Shown: positions 13,608-21,890 of the stretch, piece after piece
Numbering within the stretch: position 1 is the first letter of the stretch
Layout of the letters: each line of letters opens with the position of its first letter
Source of the DNA: Fimbriimonadaceae bacterium
Lineage (GTDB): Bacteria; Armatimonadota; UBA10988
Assembly: GCA_020850355.1 (NCBI GenBank)
Contig: JADZEX010000097.1
Span: 1 to 59,178, forward strand
Length of the DNA: 59,178 nt
Direction of reading: 5' to 3'
Program-made: the position numbers and the translations under genes
Notes under the pieces: generated by a model
The model's database searches: none
Told to the model about the DNA's origin: nothing
What the model saw: only the letters and a program-made list of their open reading frames with translations

Positions 13608-16385
13608 TCAGTTTAGCGGCTTGTAGACGTTGAGGGGCGCGGGCAGGCCGTGACCGGTGACTTGGCCAGCGACGACCAGGTCAGGTGCGTTCCAGAATCC
13701 CCAGGCGGCACCATGGGTATAGGCCTGCTGGGACGCTAGCAGTGTGGTGCCCTGTGCTTGGTAGTGGTCTTTGGCGGCGATGATCCGGGCCGCTTCGACG
13801 ATGCCCAGCCCGATCGCGTTGCGGCCGGGCCCGACCGGCCCGACGAAGACCTGCCCGCTGCTAAGTCCCAGCCGCAGGTTGGGCAGGGCGACGCCCATTG
13901 CGGCGAGGTCACGATGGGTCTTCTCGTCCCGGCCAGCCGCCGCGGCCAGATGCGGCCCCAGGCCGCACAGGGCCGGCCACACCGCTTGGGGCTTGGCCGC
14001 GGCCCTGGTCAGCAGGAACAGCAGGCCGTCGCCGGTGAAGGAGATCACCTGGCCGCCGCAGGCCTCGATCTGCGTGGCGAGTTGGCCTGCCAGCCACTGC
14101 AGCAGGCGGTCACGATCGCCGGGGGCCACGTGGGGATTGGCCATCAAGTTGGCGGTGGAGCCGTCCATGTCGATGAAGCAGCAGATCGCCTCCACCGTCT
14201 GACTGGCCTCAGCGGTCTCGCGCTCCTGCCGGCGACTATCCGCCAACTCTTGGGCCTTGGTCACCGCAGCGTCGCGTTGGCTCCGCAGGTCGTCCAACGA
14301 GGCGCGGTTGGTGTCGCTTTCAGTGCGCAGGCGGACCGCTTCCGAGCGCGACTCCAGCAAGTTGCGAATAATGCTGTGCGTGTACTCGCGGTCACGGGCG
14401 ATCATGTCACGGGTGCTGGTCCAGCCGAAGTAGTCAATCACGGCCCGCCAGGCAATCAGCGACAGGGCGTCTTGACCGGCGGTCCGCTCGTCGGCGGAAG
14501 GCCCGGTGATGGCCTCCAGCAGCCTGATCATCAGCTCGTTGCGGGTGTTGACATGGATGATCAGCCGGCCGCCCTGGTTGGCCATCTGGTCCAGGAACGC
14601 CAGCAGTTGGGGCCCGATACCGGGCACATTTCCCATTCCGGCGAGATGGTCCCGCATCGCGGTGACCTGTTTCTCGTCGATCTTGAGGTCGGTGATCAGG
14701 ATCGGCGTGGCGACTGGCTCAAAGGCCTCGACGCGCACTTCGTGCTGCCGGCCCGAGAAGACCAGCAGCCGCTGGATATAGTCGCGCACCTCGCGCCAGC
14801 GGTGTGCCTCGCCCTCGGCGACTTCGCCAAACCGGCTGGCCTGCACCTCCACCAGCGCAACCTCGGGCATCTCGGACCCGAGCCCTTGAATGGCCTTGAA
14901 CACGAGCGCGTGGTTCTGGGACTCGCGCCCCACGTCGAACAACTCCTTGTACTGATCGATCAGCAGGTCCTTCTCGACGGGGCCCTGGCTGGCAGTGAAG
15001 AAGACGCGGATCCGACCGTGCTCGTCGACGGGTTCGGCTGTCACGTTGGAGCGACGGGCTAGTTGGTCCTCAGTCAGCTCCTGTTTGCGCTTCGTGGCGT
15101 ACTCCGCGATGGTCCGCCAGAGGGGTCGGCCCTGCGACCCACTGATCGTGTCGACCAGGTAGAACGGCAGGCGCTGCCCGGCGCGGATCAGAAACGACTT
15201 GGCGGCCGCCTGCAGCGGCTCGTCGGCCTCGCCATGGTAGGCGTCCATCAGGTGGACGATGAAGCTGTTGTCGATCCGCGGCCAGAGCCCTTGGAACTCC
15301 TCGAAGCGCCGATCGCTCATCTGCAGGAAGGCCTGCTCGAACTGCGTCAGCATCTGTTGGCGTAGCCATTTGTAGGCCGGATCGAACGGGGCTACCTGAC
15401 GTCGGGCGAGGTCGACTTCGAGCTGGGGACACTCCACCAATCCGGAGACCATCACACCGTAGGGCGGGATCAGTTGACGGTCTTCGGCATTGACCAGCAT
15501 GCGCTTGACGTAGAGCTGCACCGACGGCGTGCGGTTGAGCTGCTCGCAGAAGTAGAGCACGCCGGCCGCGCTGTAACCACGGGCCGGGTCCTTGGCTTCG
15601 AAGCGCCAGGTGAAGAACGGCGGGTTCTTCCCAAACAGTGCCTTGAACGCCTCGCCAGCGAGGTCCTCGCTCTGCCACGGGTCACGCACCAGGTTGGCGA
15701 CGCGGCCTCGATCGCCGCCCAGGGCGACGTAGATTGGGAACGGCAGCAGGTAACAGTAGAGGCGGACGATCTTCTCCAGCCCGTCCACCGTCTTCAGATC
15801 GTTGACGCGGTCGGCGTTGAGGGCGTAGCTCGGTCGGAAGTAGAGCCGTACCCGCGTGCCGTGGTTGAGAGGGTCGCCGGCGGTCCAGGCAGTGGCTTCG
15901 GCCGGCTTGAGTTGGGTGAGCTGCCAGGCCCGCTGGTCCTCGGTCTTCCACAGCCAGTAGCCGCCGTCTGCCGGGTCGTGGCTGCCGTCTTGTGTTTTGG
16001 TCAGCACCTCCACATGGTCGGCAACGATGAAGGCGGAGAGGAAGCCGATGCCGAACTTGCCGATCAGTTCTGGATGGTCCACGGCCCGCTTGAGCTTCTC
16101 AGAATCGCCGATCCGGCCAAAGCGATCGGCCATTTCGGGGCCGGTCAGGCCGACGCCGGTGTCCTGAATCTCGAGGTAGGGCTGGCGGTCGAGCGCGGCT
16201 ACCCGAACAGTGATCGACTTCTGGGCCGGCGGCAGGTTGCCGCCGGCCTCGGCCAGTGCATCGTGGGCGTTCTGGATCATCTCGCGGACCGTCAGGTGTG
16301 GGTCATGGCCGTAGAGACTGCCGACCAGCAGGTCCATCACGTGCTTGACGTCCTTGATCGTGATCTCGCCCGAATGCCCCGTCAT
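13608..16385 (-). CDS. HSP90-like GHKL ATPase fused to coiled coil and class III nucleotidyl-cyclase domain
   Basis: 925 residues. The N-terminal GHKL ATPase has Glu35/Asn39 (R-E-M-I-Q-N-A-H-D-A), D-T-G-V-G-L (75-80) and G-K-F-G-I-G-F (109-115), as in HtpG/HSP90. An HSP90-like middle domain contains D-L-A-R-R-Q, the place of the ATP-sensing Arg. A charged coiled coil (about 685-732) leads to a class III cyclase domain (735-925) with metal Asp candidates D739/D741 (F-I-D-M-D-G-S-T) and D786 (F-T-G-D-G-L) and Arg867. The usual purine-specifying Lys is Ser782, and the transition-state Asn is Glu864. ATG 16385 has GGAAA upstream. It sits between the other two operon genes with 37- and 19-bp gaps. 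Confidence 0.85.
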   Translation of the reverse strand: MTGHSGEITIKDVKHVMDLLVGSLYGHDPHLTVREMIQNAHDALAEAGGNLPPAQKSITVRVAALDRQPYLEIQDTGVGLTGPEMADRFGRIGDSEKLKRAVDHPELIGKFGIGFLSAFIVADHVEVLTKTQDGSHDPADGGYWLWKTEDQRAWQLTQLKPAEATAWTAGDPLNHGTRVRLYFRPSYALNADRVNDLKTVDGLEKIVRLYCYLLPFPIYVALGGDRGRVANLVRDPWQSEDLAGEAFKALFGKNPPFFTWRFEAKDPARGYSAAGVLYFCEQLNRTPSVQLYVKRMLVNAEDRQLIPPYGVMVSGLVECPQLEVDLARRQVAPFDPAYKWLRQQMLTQFEQAFLQMSDRRFEEFQGLWPRIDNSFIVHLMDAYHGEADEPLQAAAKSFLIRAGQRLPFYLVDTISGSQGRPLWRTIAEYATKRKQELTEDQLARRSNVTAEPVDEHGRIRVFFTASQGPVEKDLLIDQYKELFDVGRESQNHALVFKAIQGLGSEMPEVALVEVQASRFGEVAEGEAHRWREVRDYIQRLLVFSGRQHEVRVEAFEPVATPILITDLKIDEKQVTAMRDHLAGMGNVPGIGPQLLAFLDQMANQGGRLIIHVNTRNELMIRLLEAITGPSADERTAGQDALSLIAWRAVIDYFGWTSTRDMIARDREYTHSIIRNLLESRSEAVRLRTESDTNRASLDDLRSQRDAAVTKAQELADSRRQERETAEASQTVEAICCFIDMDGSTANLMANPHVAPGDRDRLLQWLAGQLATQIEACGGQVISFTGDGLLFLLTRAAAKPQAVWPALCGLGPHLAAAAGRDEKTHRDLAAMGVALPNLRLGLSSGQVFVGPVGPGRNAIGLGIVEAARIIAAKDHYQAQGTTLLASQQAYTHGAAWGFWNAPDLVVAGQVTGHGLPAPLNVYKPLN

Positions 16386-16422
16386 CGTTTCCAGCCCTTT
16401 CCGGGAAAACCCGTACCCACCA

Positions 16423-18138
16423 TCAATGCAGATGATCCAACAGCAGTTGATACACGTCGCTCGCCTCGTCGACGGCGATCGGCACGCCACAAGCCAGGCG
16501 AGCCACGAAGAACACCGTCTTGGCCAGCCGCAACTCGCGCTTTGTGGGAGGACCCTGCCCGGCCTCCAGCTCGGTGACCAGCGGGTGGTCGGCGTGGATC
16601 ACCGCAAACGACTTGCTGCCGGCCTCGCGCATCATTAGGTAGAGCAGTTGCAGGAAGCGGTCCTCTTGCGGCCGCGGCAGGTCCTGCGGTCGGAGATTCA
16701 CGACCTTCAGCGGGAAGCGGCCGTCCTGGTCCTGGCAGGTCAGCAGATCGCAGTCGTCTGGCAGCACCTGGCGGAACACCCGCTCCGCGCGTGGGGCGCT
16801 GGCCTGGCGACGTCGCATCTCGTTAAGGTAGGCCTTGGCGGCGTCGACCAGTTGGATGCCGTGGTCGGCACAGATCGCCGCCACGAGGGTCTGCTCACGC
16901 TCATCCGACAGGACGACCGGGGCCTGGCCCAGGTGGTAGGCGCGGTCGGCCAAGACCTGCTGGCGGCGACCGTCCGCGACCCACACGATCCGCTGGCTGC
17001 GGTCCGCCAGCTCGTCGATTGTCTGGCGCTCTTCCTCGGCGCCACCCGGTCGATAGAGCTGCACGGCGTACGATGGTCCGACGGCCTGGCGCAACTCGCG
17101 GTGTTGGCCCATCGCCTCAACCAGGAAGGGACGGTGAGCCTGCAGCAACTCCTCGAAGACGGCGGGCTGACTGCGCCGTAGCGCGGCCACCGCCTTGACG
17201 CTCTGGCTGGCCAGCGCTGTCTTCAGATCAGCCAAGGCCGTGTCATCAACCAGCGACTCCCGGTCCGGCCGCAAAGCGAGGTCGTGCGCATCGACCAGGG
17301 CAGTCAGAAAGTAGTTGAGGGGCGGCGGGATGAGCTCCTGCTTGGTGGCCGCGATGCCGCGTCGGTAGACCTCCACGCCTGGCGCGACCTGGCCGGCCGG
17401 CGTTACCACCAACCACCCGCGCAGCGGCTCCTCCAGCCGGACCACCGTCAGCGGCAGGCTGGACCAGCCGTAGCGCTCCTGAAACCACGCGGGCGTCCCG
17501 AGCGAGCCGTGCTTACCTTCGAGCGACGCTTGCCAATGGCGACGGTCCGGGATGCCCACCGCCCGGCCGTTGACGGTGACCTGGTAGGGTGTATGCAGGA
17601 AGGTCGCCTGCAGGCTGCTGGCGACCAGCTCCGGGGCGGCGCGAGCAGCCAGGTCCGGTCGGAGCGGCACGCGCACCGTGGTCCCAAGAGGGGTCCCGGC
17701 GGGGTCCACCTTGGCGAGGTCCAGATGACCGTCGAGGTCAAGGACCAGGCGGTGGGCCCGGTTCGGATCCCGCCGCGACCGGGAGGTGACGGTGACCTTG
17801 TCGCACGCCAGGAACACGGAGTAGAAGCCGAAGCCGAACTGGCCAATCCCCAACGTCGCTTGTTGCTCGCGCGCCCAGCCGGTTTGGAAGCGCACCGTCA
17901 GCTTGGTCCGAAGTTCGTCGGCAGTCATGCCGATGCCGTTGTCGTAGACCTCCAGGACTGCCGGTCCACTGTGTGTTCGGACGTCGATCTGCGCCTCAAC
18001 GGTCCTTTCACCGAAGGCCTGGTGCACAGCCTCGAGCGAGTTCTGGACCAGTTCTCGCAGACAGACCAGATCATCGCGGAACATCCCTCGGACGGTCCGC
18101 AGGAACCCTGCGACGTCAAGCTGCTGCGCTCCTGGCAT
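16423..18138 (-). CDS. HSP90-like (HtpG-related) ATPase
   Basis: The 571-residue protein begins with a GHKL ATPase: R-E-L-V-Q-N-S-L-E-A (Glu29, Asn33), D-N-G-I-G-M (66-71) and I-G-Q-F-G-F-G-F-Y-S, almost identical to the HtpG lid motif. The middle domain keeps the Arg-containing L-R-P-D-R-E-S segment near residue 287. The C-terminal part, from about 350, does not resemble the HtpG dimerisation domain; it has I/V-rich blocks (I-V-W-V-A-D, F-A-V-I-H-A-D-H-P). It is the first gene of the operon, with a GAGGGG ribosome site and a strong promoter about 90 bp upstream. The separate C-terminus and operon context argue against housekeeping htpG. Confidence 0.85.
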   Translation of the reverse strand: MPGAQQLDVAGFLRTVRGMFRDDLVCLRELVQNSLEAVHQAFGERTVEAQIDVRTHSGPAVLEVYDNGIGMTADELRTKLTVRFQTGWAREQQATLGIGQFGFGFYSVFLACDKVTVTSRSRRDPNRAHRLVLDLDGHLDLAKVDPAGTPLGTTVRVPLRPDLAARAAPELVASSLQATFLHTPYQVTVNGRAVGIPDRRHWQASLEGKHGSLGTPAWFQERYGWSSLPLTVVRLEEPLRGWLVVTPAGQVAPGVEVYRRGIAATKQELIPPPLNYFLTALVDAHDLALRPDRESLVDDTALADLKTALASQSVKAVAALRRSQPAVFEELLQAHRPFLVEAMGQHRELRQAVGPSYAVQLYRPGGAEEERQTIDELADRSQRIVWVADGRRQQVLADRAYHLGQAPVVLSDEREQTLVAAICADHGIQLVDAAKAYLNEMRRRQASAPRAERVFRQVLPDDCDLLTCQDQDGRFPLKVVNLRPQDLPRPQEDRFLQLLYLMMREAGSKSFAVIHADHPLVTELEAGQGPPTKRELRLAKTVFFVARLACGVPIAVDEASDVYQLLLDHLH

Positions 18139-18208
18139 CGCAATCCCCTCACTGCAACAGACAGGATCCGGTCCTCATCCCCCACACGATGGATACCTGA
18201 CGTGCGTG

Positions 18209-18218
18209 GTGGTACCAC
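18209..18218. promoter_or_regulatory. Palindromic operator candidate (GTGGTACCAC)
   Basis: A perfect 10-bp palindrome lies just downstream of the predicted transcription start (about 18224, minus strand) of the HSP90/cyclase/STAND operon, where a repressor could block the promoter. No regulator gene is adjacent. Confidence 0.4.
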
Positions 18219-18230
18219 GACGCCGGACGT

Positions 18231-18259
18231 AACGTAGCGGACTCCCGAGGCGTTGTCAA
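18231..18259 (-). promoter_or_regulatory. Sigma70-type promoter of the HSP90/cyclase/STAND operon
   Basis: Read on the minus strand, TTGACA (18259-18254) is followed after exactly 17 bp by TACGTT (18236-18231). This is one of the two best promoters in the window and drives the three-gene operon starting at 18138. Confidence 0.65.
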
Positions 18260-18310
18260 GCGGGGAGTCGCTTCTTGCTGCGTCGTGCCCTCGCACCCGC
18301 CCCAAGAAGT

Positions 18311-18319
18311 TGCTATGCT
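18311..18319 (+). promoter_or_regulatory. Extended -10 promoter element (TGCTATGCT)
   Basis: TG-C-TATGCT lies 17 bp before the ATG of the GH39-like gene, leaving a leader of about 10 nt after the predicted start near 18326. AGGAGG overlaps this short leader. Confidence 0.4.
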
Positions 18320-18336
18320 CCCGCCAGGAGGGCGCC

Positions 18337-19986
18337 ATGCGCTGGTCCGTCTGGGCGCTGCTGCTCGCCGCCGGGGTGGGGCGGGGGCAGGGCGAGCTGT
18401 TGCAGAATCCGGGGCTGGAGGGCGCCCACACCGCGATTGCGGCGGGCTGGACGGACAATGTCTGGGGACAGCCGCGGCCGGTGGTGAGCTATGCCGCCGA
18501 TCCGCACGACCCGCGCGAGGGCCGGCTGGCGCAGACCGTCAACGTCAGCGCGCTGCCGCCGGGGAGTGGGGTGATCCTGCGGCAGATGGTCACCTTCCGG
18601 GCCGGCCACACTTACCAGGCGCGGGTCTGGCTGCGGGGCGATCCGGGACTCCAGGTAACCGTCCAACTGCGCCGCTCCGGCCAGTGGTACGACTCCGCGG
18701 CGATCCGCATCGTGACGCTCACCGCGGCGTGGCAGCAGGTCGTGATCCGCGGCGGCTGGGGCGAGGAGGTGCCCGGCTTCCTGGGCCTCGCGGCGCGCGG
18801 CGTCGGGCGGTTCAGTGTCGATGCCGCCAGCCTGGTGGAGGTGTCAGACGAGACCACCGCGGCGGCCCCGCCGGGGCGGGCGATCCCGCCGGAGTTCTGG
18901 GGGATTCACCTCAACAAGCTGGGTTCGCACAACGTCTGGCCCGACCTCGGCGCGGGGCTGCTGCGGCTGTGGGACAGCGGCACCACCTGGGCCCACCTGC
19001 AACCTGAGCCGACCCGCTGGAACTGGACGCGGCTCGACTACTACCTGCGGCACGTCGCGACCCACGCCCCCGGCACGGCCGTGATGCTCACGCTTGGCAT
19101 CACCCCCGCCTGGGCCGCGCCGCCGGGTGGGCGCGCGATGTATGGCGGCACAACCCTCCCGCCGCGCGATCTGGCGACCTGGCGGACCTACGTCCGAACG
19201 GTCTCCGAGCGTTTCCGGGGGCGGATCCGGTACTGGGAGATCTGGAACGAGTGCGACGTCAACGTGTTCTACGGCGGCACGCCGGCGCAGCTGCTGGAGC
19301 TGGCTCGCGCCGCCGGTGAGGAGCTGCGCGCGGTGGACCCGGCGAACACCGTGCTGACCCCGAACGTCACCCGGACCGGGCTGGCCTGGCTGGCGGAGTA
19401 CCTCGCGCTGGGCGGCGGCGAGCTGGCCGACGTCATCTCGTTTCACCGTTACCCCTCGCCGCGGCCGGAGGACGACCTGCCCGAGTACGTCGGCCTGCAA
19501 GATCTGCTGGCGGCCCACGGCCTGGGGGGCAAGCCGCTCTGGAACACCGAAGGCGCGGTCAGCGCCGCGCTGCCTGGCGGTGACACCAGCGCCCCGGGCG
19601 CCGTGGCGCGGGCCTGGCTGACGCAATGGTGTCAGGGCATCGGGCAGTTCTCGTGGTACTGCTGGGACATCCACTGGCCCGGCGGCGCCAACCTCAGCCA
19701 GACGCTGACCGGCCCCGCGGTAACCCCCGCCGGCGCGGCGCTGCGCGAGCTGATCACCTGGCTACGCGCCGTCAAAGTCACCGCTCGCGAGGTCCGCGGC
19801 CCGCTCTGGACCCTCACCCTCGACCGCCCGACCGGCCCGGCGCACCTCCTCTGGACCATCGGCGACCCCCTCGATCACCCGCTGCCCGCCGCCTGGCAGC
19901 CGACCCGCTGGCGCCGCCTCGACGGCCGCAGCGGCACCCTGACCAGCCCGCTGCGCCTCGACGGTGAGCCGCTGCTGGTGGAGTAG
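18337..19986 (+). CDS. Secreted GH39/clan GH-A-like glycoside hydrolase with N-terminal CBM-like domain
   Basis: 549 residues starting at ATG 18337 with CAGGAGGG upstream. An N-terminal signal peptide (M-R-W-S-V-W-A-L-L-L-A-A-G-V-G) is followed by a beta-sandwich carbohydrate-binding-like domain (N-P-G-L-E-G start, about residues 23-180). A TIM barrel follows (about 195-540). The acid/base Glu is in Y-W-E-I-W-N-E, and the likely nucleophile Glu is in L-W-N-T-E-G. This resembles beta-xylosidase-like GH39 enzymes acting on plant or microbial polysaccharides outside the cytoplasm. The upstream in-frame extension is rejected because it removes the signal peptide from the N-terminus. It is divergent from the HSP90/STAND operon. 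Confidence 0.8.
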   Translation: MRWSVWALLLAAGVGRGQGELLQNPGLEGAHTAIAAGWTDNVWGQPRPVVSYAADPHDPREGRLAQTVNVSALPPGSGVILRQMVTFRAGHTYQARVWLRGDPGLQVTVQLRRSGQWYDSAAIRIVTLTAAWQQVVIRGGWGEEVPGFLGLAARGVGRFSVDAASLVEVSDETTAAAPPGRAIPPEFWGIHLNKLGSHNVWPDLGAGLLRLWDSGTTWAHLQPEPTRWNWTRLDYYLRHVATHAPGTAVMLTLGITPAWAAPPGGRAMYGGTTLPPRDLATWRTYVRTVSERFRGRIRYWEIWNECDVNVFYGGTPAQLLELARAAGEELRAVDPANTVLTPNVTRTGLAWLAEYLALGGGELADVISFHRYPSPRPEDDLPEYVGLQDLLAAHGLGGKPLWNTEGAVSAALPGGDTSAPGAVARAWLTQWCQGIGQFSWYCWDIHWPGGANLSQTLTGPAVTPAGAALRELITWLRAVKVTAREVRGPLWTLTLDRPTGPAHLLWTIGDPLDHPLPAAWQPTRWRRLDGRSGTLTSPLRLDGEPLLVE

Positions 19987-20052
19987 GGCGTCGGCAATCG
20001 CGAGGGTTGCCGCTACAGGAGCGCCGCCGGTCTGCGCTTGCCAACCCACCAC

Positions 20053-20142
20053 CCCCAGCCTGCTCGTCCTGAGGAGGCCGCAGGCCGTCTCGAAGGGCGA
20101 GGTTGGCGACGGTGGGCGGATCGGATGGGATCGGGTGCCTGG
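20053..20142. repeat. Composite repeat unit A, copy 1
   Basis: This copy shares the block CTGAGGAGGCCGCAGGCCG, then TCTCGAAGGGCGAGGTTGG and GGATCGGATGGGATC, with copies at 20186 and 20504. It is the most diverged at its 5' end. No B unit follows it. Confidence 0.8.
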
Positions 20143-20185
20143 CCGACATGGCGAGGTCGAGCCCAGGGCTTCCTCAACCCATCTA

Positions 20186-20275
20186 CCCCAACCCGCTTGT
20201 CCTGAGGAGGCCGCAGGCCGTCTCGAAGGGCGAGGTTGGCGACGGTGGACGGATCGGATGGGATCAGGCGCCTGG
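20186..20275. repeat. Composite repeat unit A, copy 2
   Basis: Near-identical to copies 1 and 3 and directly followed by unit B (20275) and unit C (20378), giving the complete A-B-C arrangement of this repeat. Confidence 0.85.
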
Positions 20276-20360
20276 CTGCCACCGCACCGTCGTGCCCAGG
20301 GCGTTGCCCTGGGCTTGCTTGAGTCGCCCCTTCGGGGCTTCCGGAGGGCGCAGCGCGATC
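20275..20360. repeat. Composite repeat unit B, copy 1 (double hairpin)
   Basis: It contains the 9-bp palindrome GCCCAGGGC-GTT-GCCCTGGGC (20294-20314) and the tight GCCCCTTCGGGGC hairpin. Similar copies are at 20595-20664 and at the window start. Confidence 0.85.
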
Positions 20361-20377
20361 TCCACCGCTGCTGCGGT

Positions 20378-20447
20378 CTGGCTGGACGTGGTGGCAACGA
20401 AAACGGGTCAGGACCGGCGGAGTACCGTCAGTCCAGACCCGTGTTTC
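20378..20447. repeat. Composite repeat unit C with imperfect hairpin
   Basis: The GGCTGGACGTGGTGGC block and GAAAACGGGTC are shared with positions 67-99. The following imperfect inverted repeat has the same AGTA loop as the perfect hairpin at 142-185. Confidence 0.75.
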
Positions 20448-20503
20448 GCCGCCGGTCCGTGGGGGGCTGAGCGGCGTGGCCGCTCTGCTCCTCCGCCCAC
20501 AAA

Positions 20504-20664
20504 CCCCAACCCGCTTGTCCTGAGGAGGCCGCAGGCCGTCTCGAAGGGCGAGGTCGGCGACGGTGGACAAACCGGGCTGGGGTCGGGTGCCTCGCTGCCA
20601 CCGCACCGTCGTGCCCAGGGCGATGCCCTGGGCTTGCTTGAGTCGCCCCTTCGGGGCTTCCGGA
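20504..20664. repeat. Composite repeat units A (copy 3) and B (copy 2), interrupted by the IS
   Basis: Unit A (20504-20593) is followed by unit B (20595-20664) with the palindrome GCCCAGGGC-GAT-GCCCTGGGC at 20613-20633. The repeat stops six bases before the left end of the insertion sequence, so the expected C unit is absent on this side. The 19987-20670 gap consists essentially of this repeat array. Confidence 0.85.
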
Positions 20665-20691
20665 ATGGTGTGAACCCCTCCGTTTGTACAC

Positions 20692-21540
20692 CTAAGGCCC
20701 CACGGACCGAACGGCCAGGGCCTCTTCGAACTCGCAGGGCGGGACGTAGCCCAGCGACGAGTGTAAGCGCTTCTGATTGTACACATCGTCGATGAACCGC
20801 GCCAAGTCGGCTTCGGCCTCGTCGATGTCCTGGTACTCCTGCAGATACACCTCCTCCACTTTGAGCGTCCGGAAGAACGACTCCGCTCGCGCGTTGTCCC
20901 GCGGCCGACCCTTGCCTGACATGCTGATCTGCGCGCCGGCCGCCAGCAGCCGCTCGACGTAGTCGCCGCAGGCGTACTGCACCCCGCGGTCGCTGTGGTG
21001 GATGAACCCCGCCGCCGGCCGCCGGGCCAGCAGCGCCCGTTCGAGGGCTGCCAACGGCAGCCGGGCGTCGGTGTTGCGGGACAGCTCCCAGCCGATCACC
21101 CGCCGCGAGTAAGCGTCCAACACCGCGGCCAGGTAGCAGAACTCGCGCGGCAGGCGGATGTAGGTGATGTCCGCCACCCAGACCTGGTTCAGCGCCCGCG
21201 GCGGGTTGGCCGGCAGCAGGTTCGGCCACACGTGCAGCCCGTGCGCGCTGTTCGTGGTCCGCACCCAGCGCCGCCGCGGCCGGCATTGCAGGCCGCTTTG
21301 CCGCATGATCCGCTGCACCCGTTTGTGGTTGATGCCCCAGCCCTGGCGGCGCAGTTGCGCGGTTACCCGCCGGTAGCCGTAGCCCGGGAAGTCGAGCAGG
21401 AGACGCTCGATCTCCTCGCGCAACAGGCTGTCGCCCAGCTCGCGGCCGGCCAACTCGCCACCCTGATAGTAGTAGCTGCCGCGGCTCACCCCGAGCAGCC
21501 AGCAGCACCGCTCGACGGCCAGTTCGGGATGGGCGGTCAC
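20692..21540 (-). CDS. IS3-family transposase OrfB (DDE integrase domain)
   Basis: The 282-residue rve integrase domain has the DD(35)E triad: Asp in V-W-V-A-D-I-T-Y, Asp in H-H-S-D-R-G-V-Q-Y and, 35 residues later, Glu in N-A-R-A-E-S-F-F. An HTH_21-like segment precedes it. The GTG start at 21540 overlaps the OrfA stop (GTGA). The OrfB frame is also open upstream of the GTG back to about 21588, as needed for an OrfAB fusion. Confidence 0.9.
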   Translation of the reverse strand: MTAHPELAVERCCWLLGVSRGSYYYQGGELAGRELGDSLLREEIERLLLDFPGYGYRRVTAQLRRQGWGINHKRVQRIMRQSGLQCRPRRRWVRTTNSAHGLHVWPNLLPANPPRALNQVWVADITYIRLPREFCYLAAVLDAYSRRVIGWELSRNTDARLPLAALERALLARRPAAGFIHHSDRGVQYACGDYVERLLAAGAQISMSGKGRPRDNARAESFFRTLKVEEVYLQEYQDIDEAEADLARFIDDVYNQKRLHSSLGYVPPCEFEEALAVRSVGP

Positions 21541-21890
21541 CGCGTCGCGGATCCACTCGCACCGCTCCGCGGGCGGGAGCCCCCCTTTTCCACGGCTCGC
21601 CGCAGCAGGTCCAACTCCAGCGCGGCGTGGCCCAGCGCGGCCTCCAAGGAGGCAATCCGGGCCTCGGCGGCACGCAGGCTGCGTTCGGCCTGGTGTTCGC
21701 CGGCCTGGTCACCGTCGGCGAAGGCGTCCTCGCCCTGCACCGCGTAGACTTCCCGCCAGCGCTCGACCACGCTGCGGCACAGGCCGTGCTCGCGGACGAC
21801 GTGCACGATGCGGGTTTCGCCGCGCGCGATCCGCCGGCAAATGTCGAGCTTGAACTCACGGCTGAACGTCCGACGCAGCTTGGCAGACAT
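21537..21890 (-). CDS. IS3-family transposase OrfA (helix-turn-helix)
   Basis: The 117-residue HTH_Tnp_1 protein (S-R-E-F-K-L-D-I-C-R-R-I near the N-terminus) has a leucine-rich coiled coil at 65-100. At 21580-21589 the coding strand reads AAAAGGGGGG. A -1 slip on AAG-GGG continues into the OrfB frame (G-L-P-P-A-E-R-C-E-W), giving a fusion transposase of about 385 residues as in other IS3 elements. Confidence 0.85.
   Translation of the reverse strand: MSAKLRRTFSREFKLDICRRIARGETRIVHVVREHGLCRSVVERWREVYAVQGEDAFADGDQAGEHQAERSLRAAEARIASLEAALGHAALELDLLRRAVEKGGSRPRSGASGSATR

Noticed and set aside
16423-18138. Housekeeping HtpG chaperone
   Set aside because: The N-terminal motifs match HtpG but the C-terminal third does not, and the gene is coupled to a second HSP90-like protein and a STAND protein.
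18253-18336. Upstream extension of the GH39-like gene
   Set aside because: It would bury the signal peptide 28 residues into the protein and overlap the minus-strand operon promoter; ATG 18337 has a good ribosome site.
20053-20664. Regular repeats as a CRISPR array
   Set aside because: Units are about 90 bp, irregularly spaced, carry different neighbouring units and lack short unique spacers; no cas genes are present.
19987-20670. Open frames through the repeat array as genes
   Set aside because: The predicted peptides are the same repeat translated in different frames; strong hairpins and lack of ribosome sites indicate non-coding DNA.
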